Assembly (NCBI GenBank): GCA_026710945.1
Contig: JAPOQA010000020.1
Span: 1 to 64,000, forward strand
Length of the DNA: 64,000 nucleotides
Direction of reading: 5' to 3'
Origin: Chloroflexota bacterium
GTDB lineage: Bacteria > Chloroflexota > UBA11872 > VXOZ01
Made by a program: the position numbers and the translations under genes. The notes below the pieces were generated by a model, which saw only the letters and a list, made by a program, of their open reading frames with translations, was not told where the DNA came from and searched no databases. Below, one piece after another: positions 43,508-52,368 of the stretch (positions are counted from its first letter, which is position 1; the number at the start of each line of letters is the position of its first letter).

Positions 43508-44048
43508 GGGCCAGTCTCCTTGCGACTAAGTTCTGCCTTTGTACTCTACTTCTTCACCGTTAGACGTTCAAGCGGAAGTAACAGATTGTTGTTGACTCCT
43601 GACCTGCCAGCAAGACACGTGGGTGTTTGCAGCACCAGTTGTTATACTTTCACGATCATCCGTCATTACCAAGAAAATAGGCGATCATACCGTTCGCCCC
43701 CGTATCGTGCGATACGCTGTATCGTGCGATACGCTGTATCGAGTACGGGGCAGGCTCTGAGTACTTCGACAGGCTCAGTACAGGCTTGTCGCAGTATGAA
43801 CGGAGAGATCGGAGTCGCTTTTCATACTCTTGTGTGGCCTTAGCAAGGCCATGGTGATTACCGCTTTCGCGGAAACCCATCTTTGTCTGCCGTCGAGCTT
43901 AACGGCTGGAATTCGAAATAACCGTGTCGATTGTGCCGGACTTTAATGTACGGAGATCAGTCTTGGTGTAATCTCATTATGGATAACGCTGCAGGTCTTT
44001 GCGCAGCATTACTTAGAGCCTTCCGGGCAAAAACTGGAGCAATCGATC
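43508..44048. other. Intergenic region with two repeat types
   Basis: Contains a 17-bp tandem repeat at 43702-43741 and, at 43742-43791, the inverted near-copy of the 40156-40206 repeat. No gene is visible. Promoters of the divergent flanking genes must lie here. Confidence 0.55.
43702..43741. repeat. 17-bp tandem repeat
   Basis: GTATCGTGCGATACGCT at 43702 and again at 43719, then GTATCG at 43736. Each unit contains the small palindrome CGTATCGTGCGATACG. Confidence 0.8.
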
Positions 44049-45812
44049 GTGCTGATATGGTCGGAACCGCCTGATTGGGACACCTGTGCCAGGGACGCTG
44101 GCATCGCCATTGACGAGGCGGGCGGGATGCGCCTCGCTACGAGCCATCTCATCACCCACGAGCCCGGGTCGTTCTCTACCCAGCACGGCGAGGAACTCTT
44201 TCGCAATGTCCAAGCCCAAGTCTCTTTCGCACTGGGCGAGACAATTCCACAAGGGGCCGATTGCTATTTCTTCGCCCGTGAAGAGCAGCACAATCGCTGG
44301 CCGCTCAAGGTGACGGTCAACGGTCACGGACAGACTCTTGGTCCCGGCACGCCGCTGGCCGGTGAATTTGCCTGGTATCACCTGCGGCTACCGCGGCAAC
44401 ACCTGCGGCCCGGGCAGAATACCGTCCGCTTTGCCTGCGACAGCCCCGCTGCCAACGCTTGGATACTCTCCGTAGACACCAGCGTCCCCAACCAGCACAG
44501 CCGCAAGAGCACGGACGAAGGAATAACCTGGAACACTACGGGTCTCGGCTTGGAAGGCGCATTGTCCGGCGAGTACGTGGTGCGACTGCGGGTGTGGGAG
44601 CATCCGGCGCAGGGGGCGATCACGAGTTCCATACTAAACGTGGAAACGCTGTTTCCGTCCGCACCGCTCGTCCTTCACTGGCACGCCGACACGCCGGCTG
44701 GAACGAGAGTCGCCTTGCGCTACCGCAGCGGAACGCTGCAAGACGTAGAGAATTCAGCTTGGCGCGACGTGGTGCATGCCGCCGCGAGTGCAAATGAGCA
44801 GATGGATTCCCCTCCCGAATCAGATGCGGGGCAGACATCGCGCAAGAATGAAGAATTCGGGCAAGCAGAGTTTCCGAATCCCGTCGGCCCATGTGTGCAA
44901 TGGCAAGCAGAGCTACATTCCAACGACGGGAGCGAATCGCCGGTCCTGCGGGGCATGGCGCTTCTTCCCAAAGACGCCAGTTCTGACGAGACAAAACCCG
45001 TGGGCGAGCTGTCTTGTGCTGAGAGCAAAACTATATCTTCTTACACTTTCACCCACCAAGATCCGGCGGAACCGAAGTTAGGAGTCCTCCGCAATCAGGA
45101 GAGACTTGATGAGATCATCGCCGGAGCGGGGACGCAGTGGGAGCAGATGCTGGCGCTGCGGGCTTGGGTAGCGGTGCAGTGGGTGCACCGGGCGCCGCAT
45201 GAGTTCCGGCGCTGCTGTCCCTGGGATGCCCTGACGATATTGGATTGGATGCGCGCCGACCGCGGTCACGGCCAGCCCCAACCCGATGCCTACTGCACAC
45301 ACTACGCGGTGGTTTTGGCCCAGTGCGCTCTGGCACTGGGCTGGCGAGCGCGGCTCTGGGTCATGTCCGCCGAGCCGACGCTCCACGACAACGGGCATTT
45401 TGTAGCCGAAATCCGGAGCGGCGACTACAACAAGTGGGTGATGCTGGATGCCGATACCGATTCGCATGTCGAGCGCGGCGGCGTCCCGCTTAGCGTGCTG
45501 GAAATACATGATGCCTGGCGGGTGGGCGCTCTCGATCAGTTGGACGTCGTTGCCGGTGTGAACGCCGACAAGGTCAAGATTGGCCCCGGCTGGATCGAAG
45601 AGATGCTGCCGCTGGGCCTCTACCGCTTCTGCGGACTCGTGCTGCGCAACAATCACCTCTCAACTCTCATTCCGGGGCCGGTGGAGCACGGCTGGACCAC
45701 GTACAAGTGGGATGGCTTTCTCTGGTGGCGTGACGGGACGGAACCGGAACTGCCGTTCTTCTCGCTGTCCTCCAACCGGCGGGCAGACTTCTCTGGGGAG
45801 CCGGAAGGGTAG
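44049..45812 (+). CDS. Transglutaminase-like domain protein
   Basis: A 587-residue protein starting at GTG 44049 (GGAGC about 9 bases upstream). Residues 1 to about 320 are beta-rich and unrecognised, with one Gly/Arg-type sandwich segment (YVVRLRVWEHP). The transglutaminase-like core is about 350-520, with the full triad visible: Cys416 in DAYCTHYAVVLAQ, His450 in DNGHFVAEI and Asp467 in VMLDADTD. Bacterial members are cysteine proteases or isopeptidases rather than cross-linking enzymes. There is no signal peptide, so any beta-domain surface role is doubtful. Stands alone between repeat-rich gaps. Confidence 0.83.
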   Translation: MLIWSEPPDWDTCARDAGIAIDEAGGMRLATSHLITHEPGSFSTQHGEELFRNVQAQVSFALGETIPQGADCYFFAREEQHNRWPLKVTVNGHGQTLGPGTPLAGEFAWYHLRLPRQHLRPGQNTVRFACDSPAANAWILSVDTSVPNQHSRKSTDEGITWNTTGLGLEGALSGEYVVRLRVWEHPAQGAITSSILNVETLFPSAPLVLHWHADTPAGTRVALRYRSGTLQDVENSAWRDVVHAAASANEQMDSPPESDAGQTSRKNEEFGQAEFPNPVGPCVQWQAELHSNDGSESPVLRGMALLPKDASSDETKPVGELSCAESKTISSYTFTHQDPAEPKLGVLRNQERLDEIIAGAGTQWEQMLALRAWVAVQWVHRAPHEFRRCCPWDALTILDWMRADRGHGQPQPDAYCTHYAVVLAQCALALGWRARLWVMSAEPTLHDNGHFVAEIRSGDYNKWVMLDADTDSHVERGGVPLSVLEIHDAWRVGALDQLDVVAGVNADKVKIGPGWIEEMLPLGLYRFCGLVLRNNHLSTLIPGPVEHGWTTYKWDGFLWWRDGTEPELPFFSLSSNRRADFSGEPEG

Positions 45813-46324
45813 CGGTAATTCCGCGCCGCGCCTGCTCCGCAGTAGTTTCGGCAGTGGCGTCCAGACATCAGGCTAATTGGGTACGCGCGCGTGAACTTGC
45901 CGGCGGGGGACGCAGGTTGCAAACCTGCGCTACCGGAGGAGACCTTTGCATAACCCCACTTTCAAGCAGGGGCACTCCCTCTCCTGGGGGAGAGCGTTGG
46001 GGTGAGGGGGTCTTTTTGCTACGATGGCCCTTTACGCTAGGCAGTGTCAAGACGTATCAGGGCAGATTTGGTGTGCATATGGAGAGATTTCAGGAGATCC
46101 ACCCTCACCCCCGTATCGAGTACGGGGCGGGCTCTAGCCCTCTCCCGTCGAGGGAGAGGGAACTATTTCGCTACCGCTTGAGTTGCGCAAAGGTCTCCGG
46201 CGGGAGACGCAGGTTGCAAACCTGCGCTACCGGAGGGAGAGCCTGTACCCGTCAGATTCCTCAACAACGTTGGCAGGTGGCATTAGCTCGAAGAACGACA
46301 TGAGAAGGTCTCTGCTGCCTTGGT
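45813..46324. other. Intergenic region packed with dispersed repeats
   Basis: Two GCAGGTTGCAAACCTGCGCT palindromes (about 45909 and 46209), a CCCTCTCCTGGGGGAGAG repeat (about 45970-45998) and, at about 46100-46160, a CACCCCCGTATCGAGTACGG / GAGAGGG repeat whose inverted copy lies at about 49937-49997. No gene is seen. Confidence 0.6.
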
Positions 46325-47527
46325 TTACGCCTCGTGCCACAAGGGGGCAATCTTGGCCTGGTACTCTTCTTCAATGAGTGCCGCGTAATCCGGCCAGACA
46401 TCCATGAGCGCGTCGAGCCGAGCGTCGTTCATGTCGTCGTGGGGCGTAATCGCGTCAAAGAGGTTTGCGACGATTTGCACCGCAGCAGCGTCCAGCACGC
46501 TACCGAGCTTCTCAACAATAGGACCATCACCCGCGCCGTCGTCATCCAGCAGAGCTTTGAAGAACTGCGTGCTCAGCGCCTCGATCTCCTCACCCAAGTG
46601 CATGCGCAACCATTCACCGTCGAAGAGGTCGGGAGAGGCGTGGCGGAAGAAGACGGCTATGCCAAAACGGCCGCGAATGCCGGCGAGCGCCTGCAGCGCA
46701 TACCGCAACCGCTGCTCACGTGCCGCCTGAGCGGGATTTTGTAGGGGCAACTGCTTACAATACTTGGCAACCATATCGCGCAACTCGTAGACCACTTCCA
46801 AGAGTTCATCGGCCATGGCGGCGCACTCGTCGCCGGTCATCTCTACACGGTACTCGGCGTCGACTATTGCATTCAGCCTATCAAGCAGCGGTCGGGAACC
46901 AATTACCTCAGGGAGAACCGGCAATGCCGCCGGTTTGGTTGGGACCCACGCATCACGCAGCAGGCTGCACGCCAGCTTGGCAGCCGGCAAGAACCAGTGC
47001 GAGAGCGCGCCGTAAACCGGGTAGTAGGGCAGGTACTCCGGCAGCAGGTTGATGGGCGGATCGAACTGCTCTTCACGCGGGACCAGATAGATCTTGTACT
47101 TGCCACACGCTTCATGTTGCTGCGCGTGTGTAAGTTGCGGATTTTGCGCTGCCAGCACGTCATCTAGCTCATTCGCCGCGCCACCGATCCGCTGCCAGTC
47201 GCGCACCTCGCCCATCAAGGGCAGGAGTTGCTGTGCCTCTGCCGGCGAGCAAATGAATCCCGGGGGATGCTCAAGAATGCGGGCGTATTGGGGTGCTTCT
47301 TCCAGTAGCTCCACGTACGATTCGCCACCGGCACGACTGAGCGCCAGCCAGGACTCGGCATCGGGCGCAGCCGCAACGGTTCGGAGATCATGATCGCTGA
47401 ATCCTGGAGTGAGCGTGCCTAGGTGATGCTTGCAGTAGACAGCGGCGGCGAGACCCGGCGCGTGCTCTGCAATGTAGCGGCCAAGCTCCGTGCCGATGTA
47501 TCGGTAATCGTCGAGCGTTAACTTCAT
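46325..47527 (-). CDS. Conserved-looking protein of unknown function
   Basis: A 400-residue soluble protein, moderately acidic and mostly helical by composition, with no signal peptide or membrane segment. I do not recognise a family. Noticeable pieces are LTPGFSDHDLR (about 38-48), reminiscent of but not matching the G-S-x-D-x-D site of nucleotidyltransferases, then CGKYKIYLVPREEQFDPPIN and LLPEYLPYYPVYGALSHWFLP in the middle. The reading frame is uninterrupted and codon use resembles the neighbours, so it is very likely real. It is on the same strand as the C45 and deacetylase-like genes upstream but separated by a 264-base gap. Confidence 0.75.
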   Translation of the reverse strand: MKLTLDDYRYIGTELGRYIAEHAPGLAAAVYCKHHLGTLTPGFSDHDLRTVAAAPDAESWLALSRAGGESYVELLEEAPQYARILEHPPGFICSPAEAQQLLPLMGEVRDWQRIGGAANELDDVLAAQNPQLTHAQQHEACGKYKIYLVPREEQFDPPINLLPEYLPYYPVYGALSHWFLPAAKLACSLLRDAWVPTKPAALPVLPEVIGSRPLLDRLNAIVDAEYRVEMTGDECAAMADELLEVVYELRDMVAKYCKQLPLQNPAQAAREQRLRYALQALAGIRGRFGIAVFFRHASPDLFDGEWLRMHLGEEIEALSTQFFKALLDDDGAGDGPIVEKLGSVLDAAAVQIVANLFDAITPHDDMNDARLDALMDVWPDYAALIEEEYQAKIAPLWHEA

Positions 47528-47582
47528 GCGGTAGAGACCTCATCGCATCACGGGTACATCGCGTGGTTCGCATTATTGGATT

Positions 47583-47612
47583 GTCATTCCCGCGCACGCG
47601 GGAATCCATCTT
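47583..47612. repeat. Short palindromic repeat with CCATCTT tail
   Basis: GTCATTCCCGCG...CGCGGGAAT followed by CCATCTT, the same 30-base arrangement as the termini of the GIY-YIG units but standing alone. A related CTCCGGATTCCGCCGGAGTG palindrome lies at about 47679-47698. Confidence 0.75.
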
Positions 47613-47791
47613 TGTCTTGTTTCCAGTGCCGAACCCCTACTCGATACCGTTCTCGCTCTTGTTCGCGGCGCCCCGGGACTCCGGATTCCGCCGGAGTGAC
47701 AGAAAACGAGAGCCCTGCGCCAATCCCATCACTGGAAATGGGCCGACATGAGCCGCGAATCAGCAGCAGCCGTATGCTGCATACCCTAGAC

Positions 47792-48829
47792 TCAAGACGC
47801 CGCCGCGGGGGTCTTTGAAAACGTGAACGCCTCAAACTCATTCTCGCAAGGATAGCCGAAGCTCACCAACAAGCTGCGTTCCCGCGCGATCATGATATAG
47901 CCCATGATGCTCTGGGCCAGCGCGTCGTGCCGGCAGATACTGGCGGGCTCGGTGTGGGTGCGGGCAATGCGCATGAGCTGCTCCAGCGAGTGGGGCAGCT
48001 CGGCCGTAAGCCGCGCGAGCACGGTGAAGCGATCGCGGCTGTTCTGGGCGGCAGCGCCGCCGTCGTTCTTGAGCACGGGCTGCATTTCGTCGGTCAAGAA
48101 GTGGTTCGTATTCCAGATGGTGTGGCCTTCCATGCGCCGCACTGCGACACGCGTGGACGACCGTTCCACTACGATGGCCGCGCCGGTCGGATCGGTGAGC
48201 ATGAGGTTGATTCCGTGGTTCATGATGGGCGTGCGCGCCACCAAATCGGCGGCCGATTCTATGCTATCGGCATACTGCAAGAGATAGCGCAGGAACGTAT
48301 TCGCGGGAATGCCGTGCTCCCAGTCGCTGTCGTTATTAGGAATGCTGCTGCCGCCGTAGGTGAGGCCCGCCTCGTTCACGCCCGCGTTCAGCCACGTGGT
48401 GCCGGCGTAGTTCACGCCAACTGAAGCAAGACCCTTGTCCGGGTGAGTCTCCTGAAGAACATGAAACTGCTTCATGTCGGCGTCCACGTCGTTGGACTTG
48501 AAATGGATGGTGCCCTGGGGTGTATCGGCCAACGCCACGTTCGTGCACTCCACGCGGGAGCGCCCGATCTCCTGGCAGGCGTTATAGGCGAGGAGATCGT
48601 CGTAGTTCACGTTAGCGGCGTCAGCAATGGCGTGAAGTTCCTCTAAGGACTCAGGGAACACTCTGTCCAGGTTGCGCTCCACCTGCCGCAGCACCCGCCT
48701 GCCATGGGCATTGTTCCAGCCGCGGTCGAGCGCGAACCGCTTCACCGCCACGGGAAGGATGTCCGCAAACGCCGCGCCATGCTGAAGTCCCATCTCGTGG
48801 GGCGTGCCTGACTGAACCACTTGCCGCAT
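47792..48829 (-). CDS. C45-family (acyl-CoA:6-aminopenicillanate acyltransferase-like) protein
   Basis: A 345-residue N-terminal-nucleophile hydrolase related to the penicillin acyltransferase family. The opening HEMGLQHGAAFADI is typical. The predicted self-cleavage site and nucleophile is Cys95 in RVECTNVAL, after which the beta strands continue (GTIHFKSNDVD, WLNAGVNEAGLTYGGSS, NHGINLMLTDPTGAAIVVER). The family hydrolyses or exchanges amide-linked acyl groups, most often with unknown natural substrates. The next gene upstream, a deacetylase-like protein, ends 77 bases before this start on the same strand, so the two probably form an operon acting on amide- or ester-substituted compounds. 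Confidence 0.88.
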   Translation of the reverse strand: MRQVVQSGTPHEMGLQHGAAFADILPVAVKRFALDRGWNNAHGRRVLRQVERNLDRVFPESLEELHAIADAANVNYDDLLAYNACQEIGRSRVECTNVALADTPQGTIHFKSNDVDADMKQFHVLQETHPDKGLASVGVNYAGTTWLNAGVNEAGLTYGGSSIPNNDSDWEHGIPANTFLRYLLQYADSIESAADLVARTPIMNHGINLMLTDPTGAAIVVERSSTRVAVRRMEGHTIWNTNHFLTDEMQPVLKNDGGAAAQNSRDRFTVLARLTAELPHSLEQLMRIARTHTEPASICRHDALAQSIMGYIMIARERSLLVSFGYPCENEFEAFTFSKTPAAAS

Positions 48830-48906
48830 GGGAATATCCTCCTGTCTGCAATAGTCCTGTGTCGCCTACAACACGTAGCTTTCGCCAATCGCCGGAGCCG
48901 ATCCGG

Positions 48907-49791
48907 CTAATTGCGTATCCCTTCCACCGCCGCGTACACGCTGCCGATAGTACCGCCGATAACCTCGTAACCCTCTTCCGCGGCAATCGTGTTGATTTCA
49001 TCCACGATGGCATCGAGCGCCAACCGTTTTTCGCTGGTGGTGTCTTCGTAGAAGTGCGTATTGTGGGTGAAAGGCATGATGATCTTGGGCAATCTGTCGT
49101 CATACTCTGCCATGTCGGCCCAGGCTTGGCGAATGGTCTGCCGGTGGGTGTCGCCATCGCCGCCCTCGATGCGGAGTTCCATGGGCAGATGCGGCGCGCG
49201 CCGCCGTACCTGGTCGCACGTGAGCGGTATCTCGTAGAAGTCGAGGTCGCCGGGAAAGAGGCGGTTGGCCTTGTGGGCGTAATGCGCATAGGGCACGGCG
49301 CCCTGCCACACGGCTTTGGCTACGTCGTACTGGCGACCCGGCGAAGACACACTGCCGTGGGTGAATCCTGTGGCGACAAGCGCGGGGTACGTATTGTCGT
49401 TGGCGGAGAAGTTGCCGCCTCGAAACGTTGTCGGCCGCTTGCCGATGGCGTCCGCCCACTGGTCGGCTACCGTATCGAACATAGTCACTTGCTCTTCGAA
49501 GGTGTGACCGCCGAGATAGTCCGTGTACCCGAGGCCGGTATCCTGCGGATGGATGTGAAGGCCGAGTTCGAAGCCGCGCTTTTCCAAGTCCCAGTAAAGC
49601 GCGGGCTGCGCTGCCGCCGTTTGCGCCACGATGAAAAACGTCGCGCTCAGGCCGTATTCTTCCAAGGTGTCAGCTAGCCCCGCGACCGACCGCTCGCTGA
49701 CGCCCCACTCCTCCGGCCCGCCGTGGAGGGAGTCGTCCATGAGCTGCTCGCAGTCCTGCGTGAAGATAACATAGAGCGGCTTACCGGCCAT
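48907..49791 (-). CDS. Polysaccharide deacetylase-like (NodB-fold) protein
   Basis: A 294-residue protein with the carbohydrate-esterase-4 layout: IFTQDCEQ at the N-terminus (catalytic Asp/metal strand), SATFFIVAQ, the metal-binding His pair in LGLHIHPQD, the Arg motif TFRGGNFS and, late, a His in MPFTHNTHFY. The usual H-x3-H spacing is replaced by HIHP, so metal binding may follow a variant scheme. There is no signal peptide, unlike most peptidoglycan or chitin deacetylases, which points to an intracellular substrate. AAAGGA lies about 10 bases before the ATG. Probably co-transcribed with the C45-family gene. Confidence 0.85.
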   Translation of the reverse strand: MAGKPLYVIFTQDCEQLMDDSLHGGPEEWGVSERSVAGLADTLEEYGLSATFFIVAQTAAAQPALYWDLEKRGFELGLHIHPQDTGLGYTDYLGGHTFEEQVTMFDTVADQWADAIGKRPTTFRGGNFSANDNTYPALVATGFTHGSVSSPGRQYDVAKAVWQGAVPYAHYAHKANRLFPGDLDFYEIPLTCDQVRRRAPHLPMELRIEGGDGDTHRQTIRQAWADMAEYDDRLPKIIMPFTHNTHFYEDTTSEKRLALDAIVDEINTIAAEEGYEVIGGTIGSVYAAVEGIRN

Positions 49792-50484
49792 GAATCTCGA
49801 TCCTTTGCGTACTGCTGCGACCGACTACTCTCTCTTCTCAGATACCGTTGTCAGGCAAAATTCTGGTGGTTCTGTGTCCCTCACCTAAATTAGGTGTGCA
49901 CAAGGACCCTTGCTACCCGCACGAGTCTGCTTCTCTTGTTCCCTCTCCTGGGGGAGAGGGCTAGAGCCTGCCCCGTACTTGATACGGGGGTGAGGGGAAC
50001 TCCTATGTTCTGGAACGCTGAGACCCGAGTCCTCAGATCTTGCATCCCAGCTTCCTCTTTGCGCCCTCCATGCCGGCGGGCACAAAACCCTGCGCTACAT
50101 TCCCCAGGCCGCGCCTCCAGTTCCCTCTCCTGGGGGAGAGGGTTAGGGTGAGGGGATCGCCCATAGCCTAGTTTGCTGACTTGCCAGCGCTACCCCACAC
50201 CACTGCTTTGCCTCCCAATTCGACCTCTAAGCCGGCGGGGCACAAGGCCCCGCGCTACATTCCCCAGGCCGCGCCCCCGGTTCCCTCTCCTGGGGGAGAG
50301 GGTTAGGGTGAGGGGAACGCCCATATCCTAGTTTGCTGACTTGCCAGCGCTACCCCACACCCCTGCCTTGCCTCCCAATTCGACCTCTAAGCCGGCGGGG
50401 CACAAGGCCCCGCGCTACTAAGTCCGGCCCGGCGCATGGGCCACTTCCGAACTGCCCCGGCATGCCGAAAACGCTGACCGATAG
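49792..50484. other. Intergenic region with CTCCTGGGGGAGAGGG repeats
   Basis: About 690 bases without a gene. Contains the 49937-49997 repeat (inverted copy of about 46100-46160) and the 160-bp tandem duplication at 50074-50419. Confidence 0.6.
50074..50419. repeat. 160-bp direct tandem repeat
   Basis: Units start at 50074, 50234 and (partial) 50394, each opening GGCGGGGCACAAGGCCCCGC or a close variant and containing CCCTCTCCTGGGGGAGAGGG, TTAGGGTGAGGGG and TTGCTGACTTGCCAGCGCTA. The first two units are almost identical, so the duplication is recent. Confidence 0.88.
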
Positions 50485-51597
50485 CTAACAGCACTTTTCC
50501 TCCTGCGCCATGCGGTCCACATCCACCATCACGTCGGTGAGCAAGTCCACGTCAACGTCGTACCACAGGCCGAAGGTACTCTTGCCGCCCGGCCCCAGGA
50601 TTTCTTCCGCAATCTCGCACACCAGGCTGCGGTTCACATTCTGCACGCCGAAATCGGCAAACGTCGAGGGCAGGTTGACCGACTGGTTGAAGCGGATCAG
50701 CTTGCGCACCTCGGCATCGCCCTGCTGCATCAGCGCCACCGCGACCAGAACGCCAAATGCCACCTCTTCGCCGTGCACCCTCTCAATGGTGGCGTGTTTC
50801 GATTTGCCGGGATGCACACCGTGTTCTCCACCTACCCCGCCGCACGCCGGGCCGGCCACACCGCCGCCGTAGACAATCGCTTCTACGACCTTATCAACTG
50901 CTTCTGTAGCCACGCCGCGCTCGCACGCGTGATACGCCGAGGCGCCGTGCTCGAGAATCGTGTCGTAGGTCCATTCGGCAATGGCGACGGCCGCGCCGGT
51001 AGGAAAGACGTTATCGAAGCCGAGAATGCGTTCAGTACCGCTGCGCAGGCGCAGCTCGCGCCCGATGCGGCCGCCCGTCCACGTGGGCAACGCATCGGCC
51101 ATACCGGCTGCCAGCCAGCGGCCGCCGCCCTGGGCGATGATGCGGGTGTCGGCAATGACGGTATGCGGGCCGACGTACCACACATTGCGGTCGGCGTCGC
51201 CTTCAATGCTGGCGCTAAAAGTCGCCGTCGCGTTGGTGGAAGCGACGGTCGGCACACTGATAAGCCACGCGCCCATCTCGTGCGCAATGGCCTTCGCTGC
51301 GTCCACCACCCGTCCGCCACCGGCAGCAATGACGACGTCTGCCCCGATCTCCTTGCCCTTGGCCACAAGGGCATCCACTTCCGGGCGCTTCTTGTCGACG
51401 TGGCTGCCGTGCTCGATGTGGTACGAGATACCATGTTCGTCGAGTGCGCCGGTAACGGTATCTTTGATTGCCGCCATGGCCCGGCCGCCGCCAACGATCA
51501 GCGCATTGCTTCCCAGCGCCGCCGCATGCGCCCCAACATCGCTAACGATTCCCGGTCCTACCACAAATCGCAGCGGGTGAACGATCGCTTTCTTCAT
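50485..51597 (-). CDS. Glycerol dehydrogenase-like (iron-type alcohol dehydrogenase) protein
   Basis: A 370-residue member of the iron/zinc-dependent polyol dehydrogenase family, closest in layout to glycerol dehydrogenase. The NAD-binding part has ALIVGGGRA (about 32-40) and VVIAAGGGRVVDAAKAIA (about 88-105), then SVPTVASTNATATFSASI. The metal site uses an Asp in AAGMADALPTW (about 165-172) and His residues in GGVGGEHGVHPGKSKHATIERVHGEEVAFG (about 247-277). It ends EEKCC, an odd double-Cys tail. No operon partner; the next gene upstream is separated by 130 bases. Predicted cytoplasmic oxidation of a polyol or related alcohol. Confidence 0.9.
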   Translation of the reverse strand: MKKAIVHPLRFVVGPGIVSDVGAHAAALGSNALIVGGGRAMAAIKDTVTGALDEHGISYHIEHGSHVDKKRPEVDALVAKGKEIGADVVIAAGGGRVVDAAKAIAHEMGAWLISVPTVASTNATATFSASIEGDADRNVWYVGPHTVIADTRIIAQGGGRWLAAGMADALPTWTGGRIGRELRLRSGTERILGFDNVFPTGAAVAIAEWTYDTILEHGASAYHACERGVATEAVDKVVEAIVYGGGVAGPACGGVGGEHGVHPGKSKHATIERVHGEEVAFGVLVAVALMQQGDAEVRKLIRFNQSVNLPSTFADFGVQNVNRSLVCEIAEEILGPGGKSTFGLWYDVDVDLLTDVMVDVDRMAQEEKCC

Positions 51598-51727
51598 ACA
51601 GACTCATTTCCTTATTCGACTACGACTCAACCGAATCCCAGGACAATTATCGCACCTGCTTTCGCATGCTAGGAGCGGCTAGACAGGAGCAGAACCTCAC
51701 TCAATCCCTATCTTCCAGGCGGTAACC

Positions 51728-52165
51728 TCAATACTCTTCCACTTCCTCCTCACTCCACTGGTAGGACTCATCGTCTTCTACTTCATCCACTGCTGCCCAA
51801 TCTTCCCATCGCTCAACGTATTCATGGGAATCTTCCGCCCCTGCTGCCAAATCCGCTTCATCCTCATCCCAATCCCGGCCGCTCTTGGGCTTCTCTTGCC
51901 AGGAGGCAAATGCTACAGCACCTGCAATCTCATCTCCATACTCGTCCCAGTCACTCTCTATTTCGTAACCAAACACATACTCGTCAGTGTCCTCTTCTTC
52001 CTGGTCGTCGTCCCATGTGCCCCAGTTACCATCCTGCACACCAGACCAAGTACTGTCGTCAATGACTTGGCTGTCCTGCGGGCGTGACTGTGATTGCTGC
52101 AAAACGACACTGTCGTTGGATGTAGAGAAGAGCCAATTGAGGAACTTGAGGAGCATCTGCCTCAC
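51728..52165 (-). CDS. Small very acidic, Trp-rich protein of unknown function
   Basis: A 145-residue protein with a short hydrophobic/basic N-terminus (MRQMLLKFLNWLF), followed by 130 residues in which Asp and Glu make up about a third. By my count there are 45 acidic residues, about 8 Lys/Arg and 10 Trp over the whole protein. The repeating character is an acidic pair around an aromatic (WDDD, SDWDEY, RDWDED, RWEDW, YQWSEEE). I know no family like it. It could be a partner-binding acidic tail, a nucleic-acid mimic or a membrane-anchored peptide. The GGAG-type site is weak. It is isolated, and the low-complexity composition means the frame could be fortuitous. Confidence 0.55.
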   Translation of the reverse strand: MRQMLLKFLNWLFSTSNDSVVLQQSQSRPQDSQVIDDSTWSGVQDGNWGTWDDDQEEEDTDEYVFGYEIESDWDEYGDEIAGAVAFASWQEKPKSGRDWDEDEADLAAGAEDSHEYVERWEDWAAVDEVEDDESYQWSEEEVEEY

Positions 52166-52368
52166 TCCACATAGGCCGGGCCATTCCGCAGTAATGCCAA
52201 CCCTACCAGCCGATCAACCGCATGATTGGGTGCCCTCAGCACTTAGGCAGGATCAGACATGCAGGCGTTAAACACAACCGAATACTACTGGCAGTCTGCG
52301 ACTAGCGTCACCGCAAGACTCAAACCACAGACTACCTGTAATTCGTCGCTATTCAGGTGCTCTCGGTC

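Noticed and set aside
50074-50419. CRISPR-like array
   Set aside because: The unit is 160 bp and the intervening sequence is itself duplicated; no cas genes in the window.
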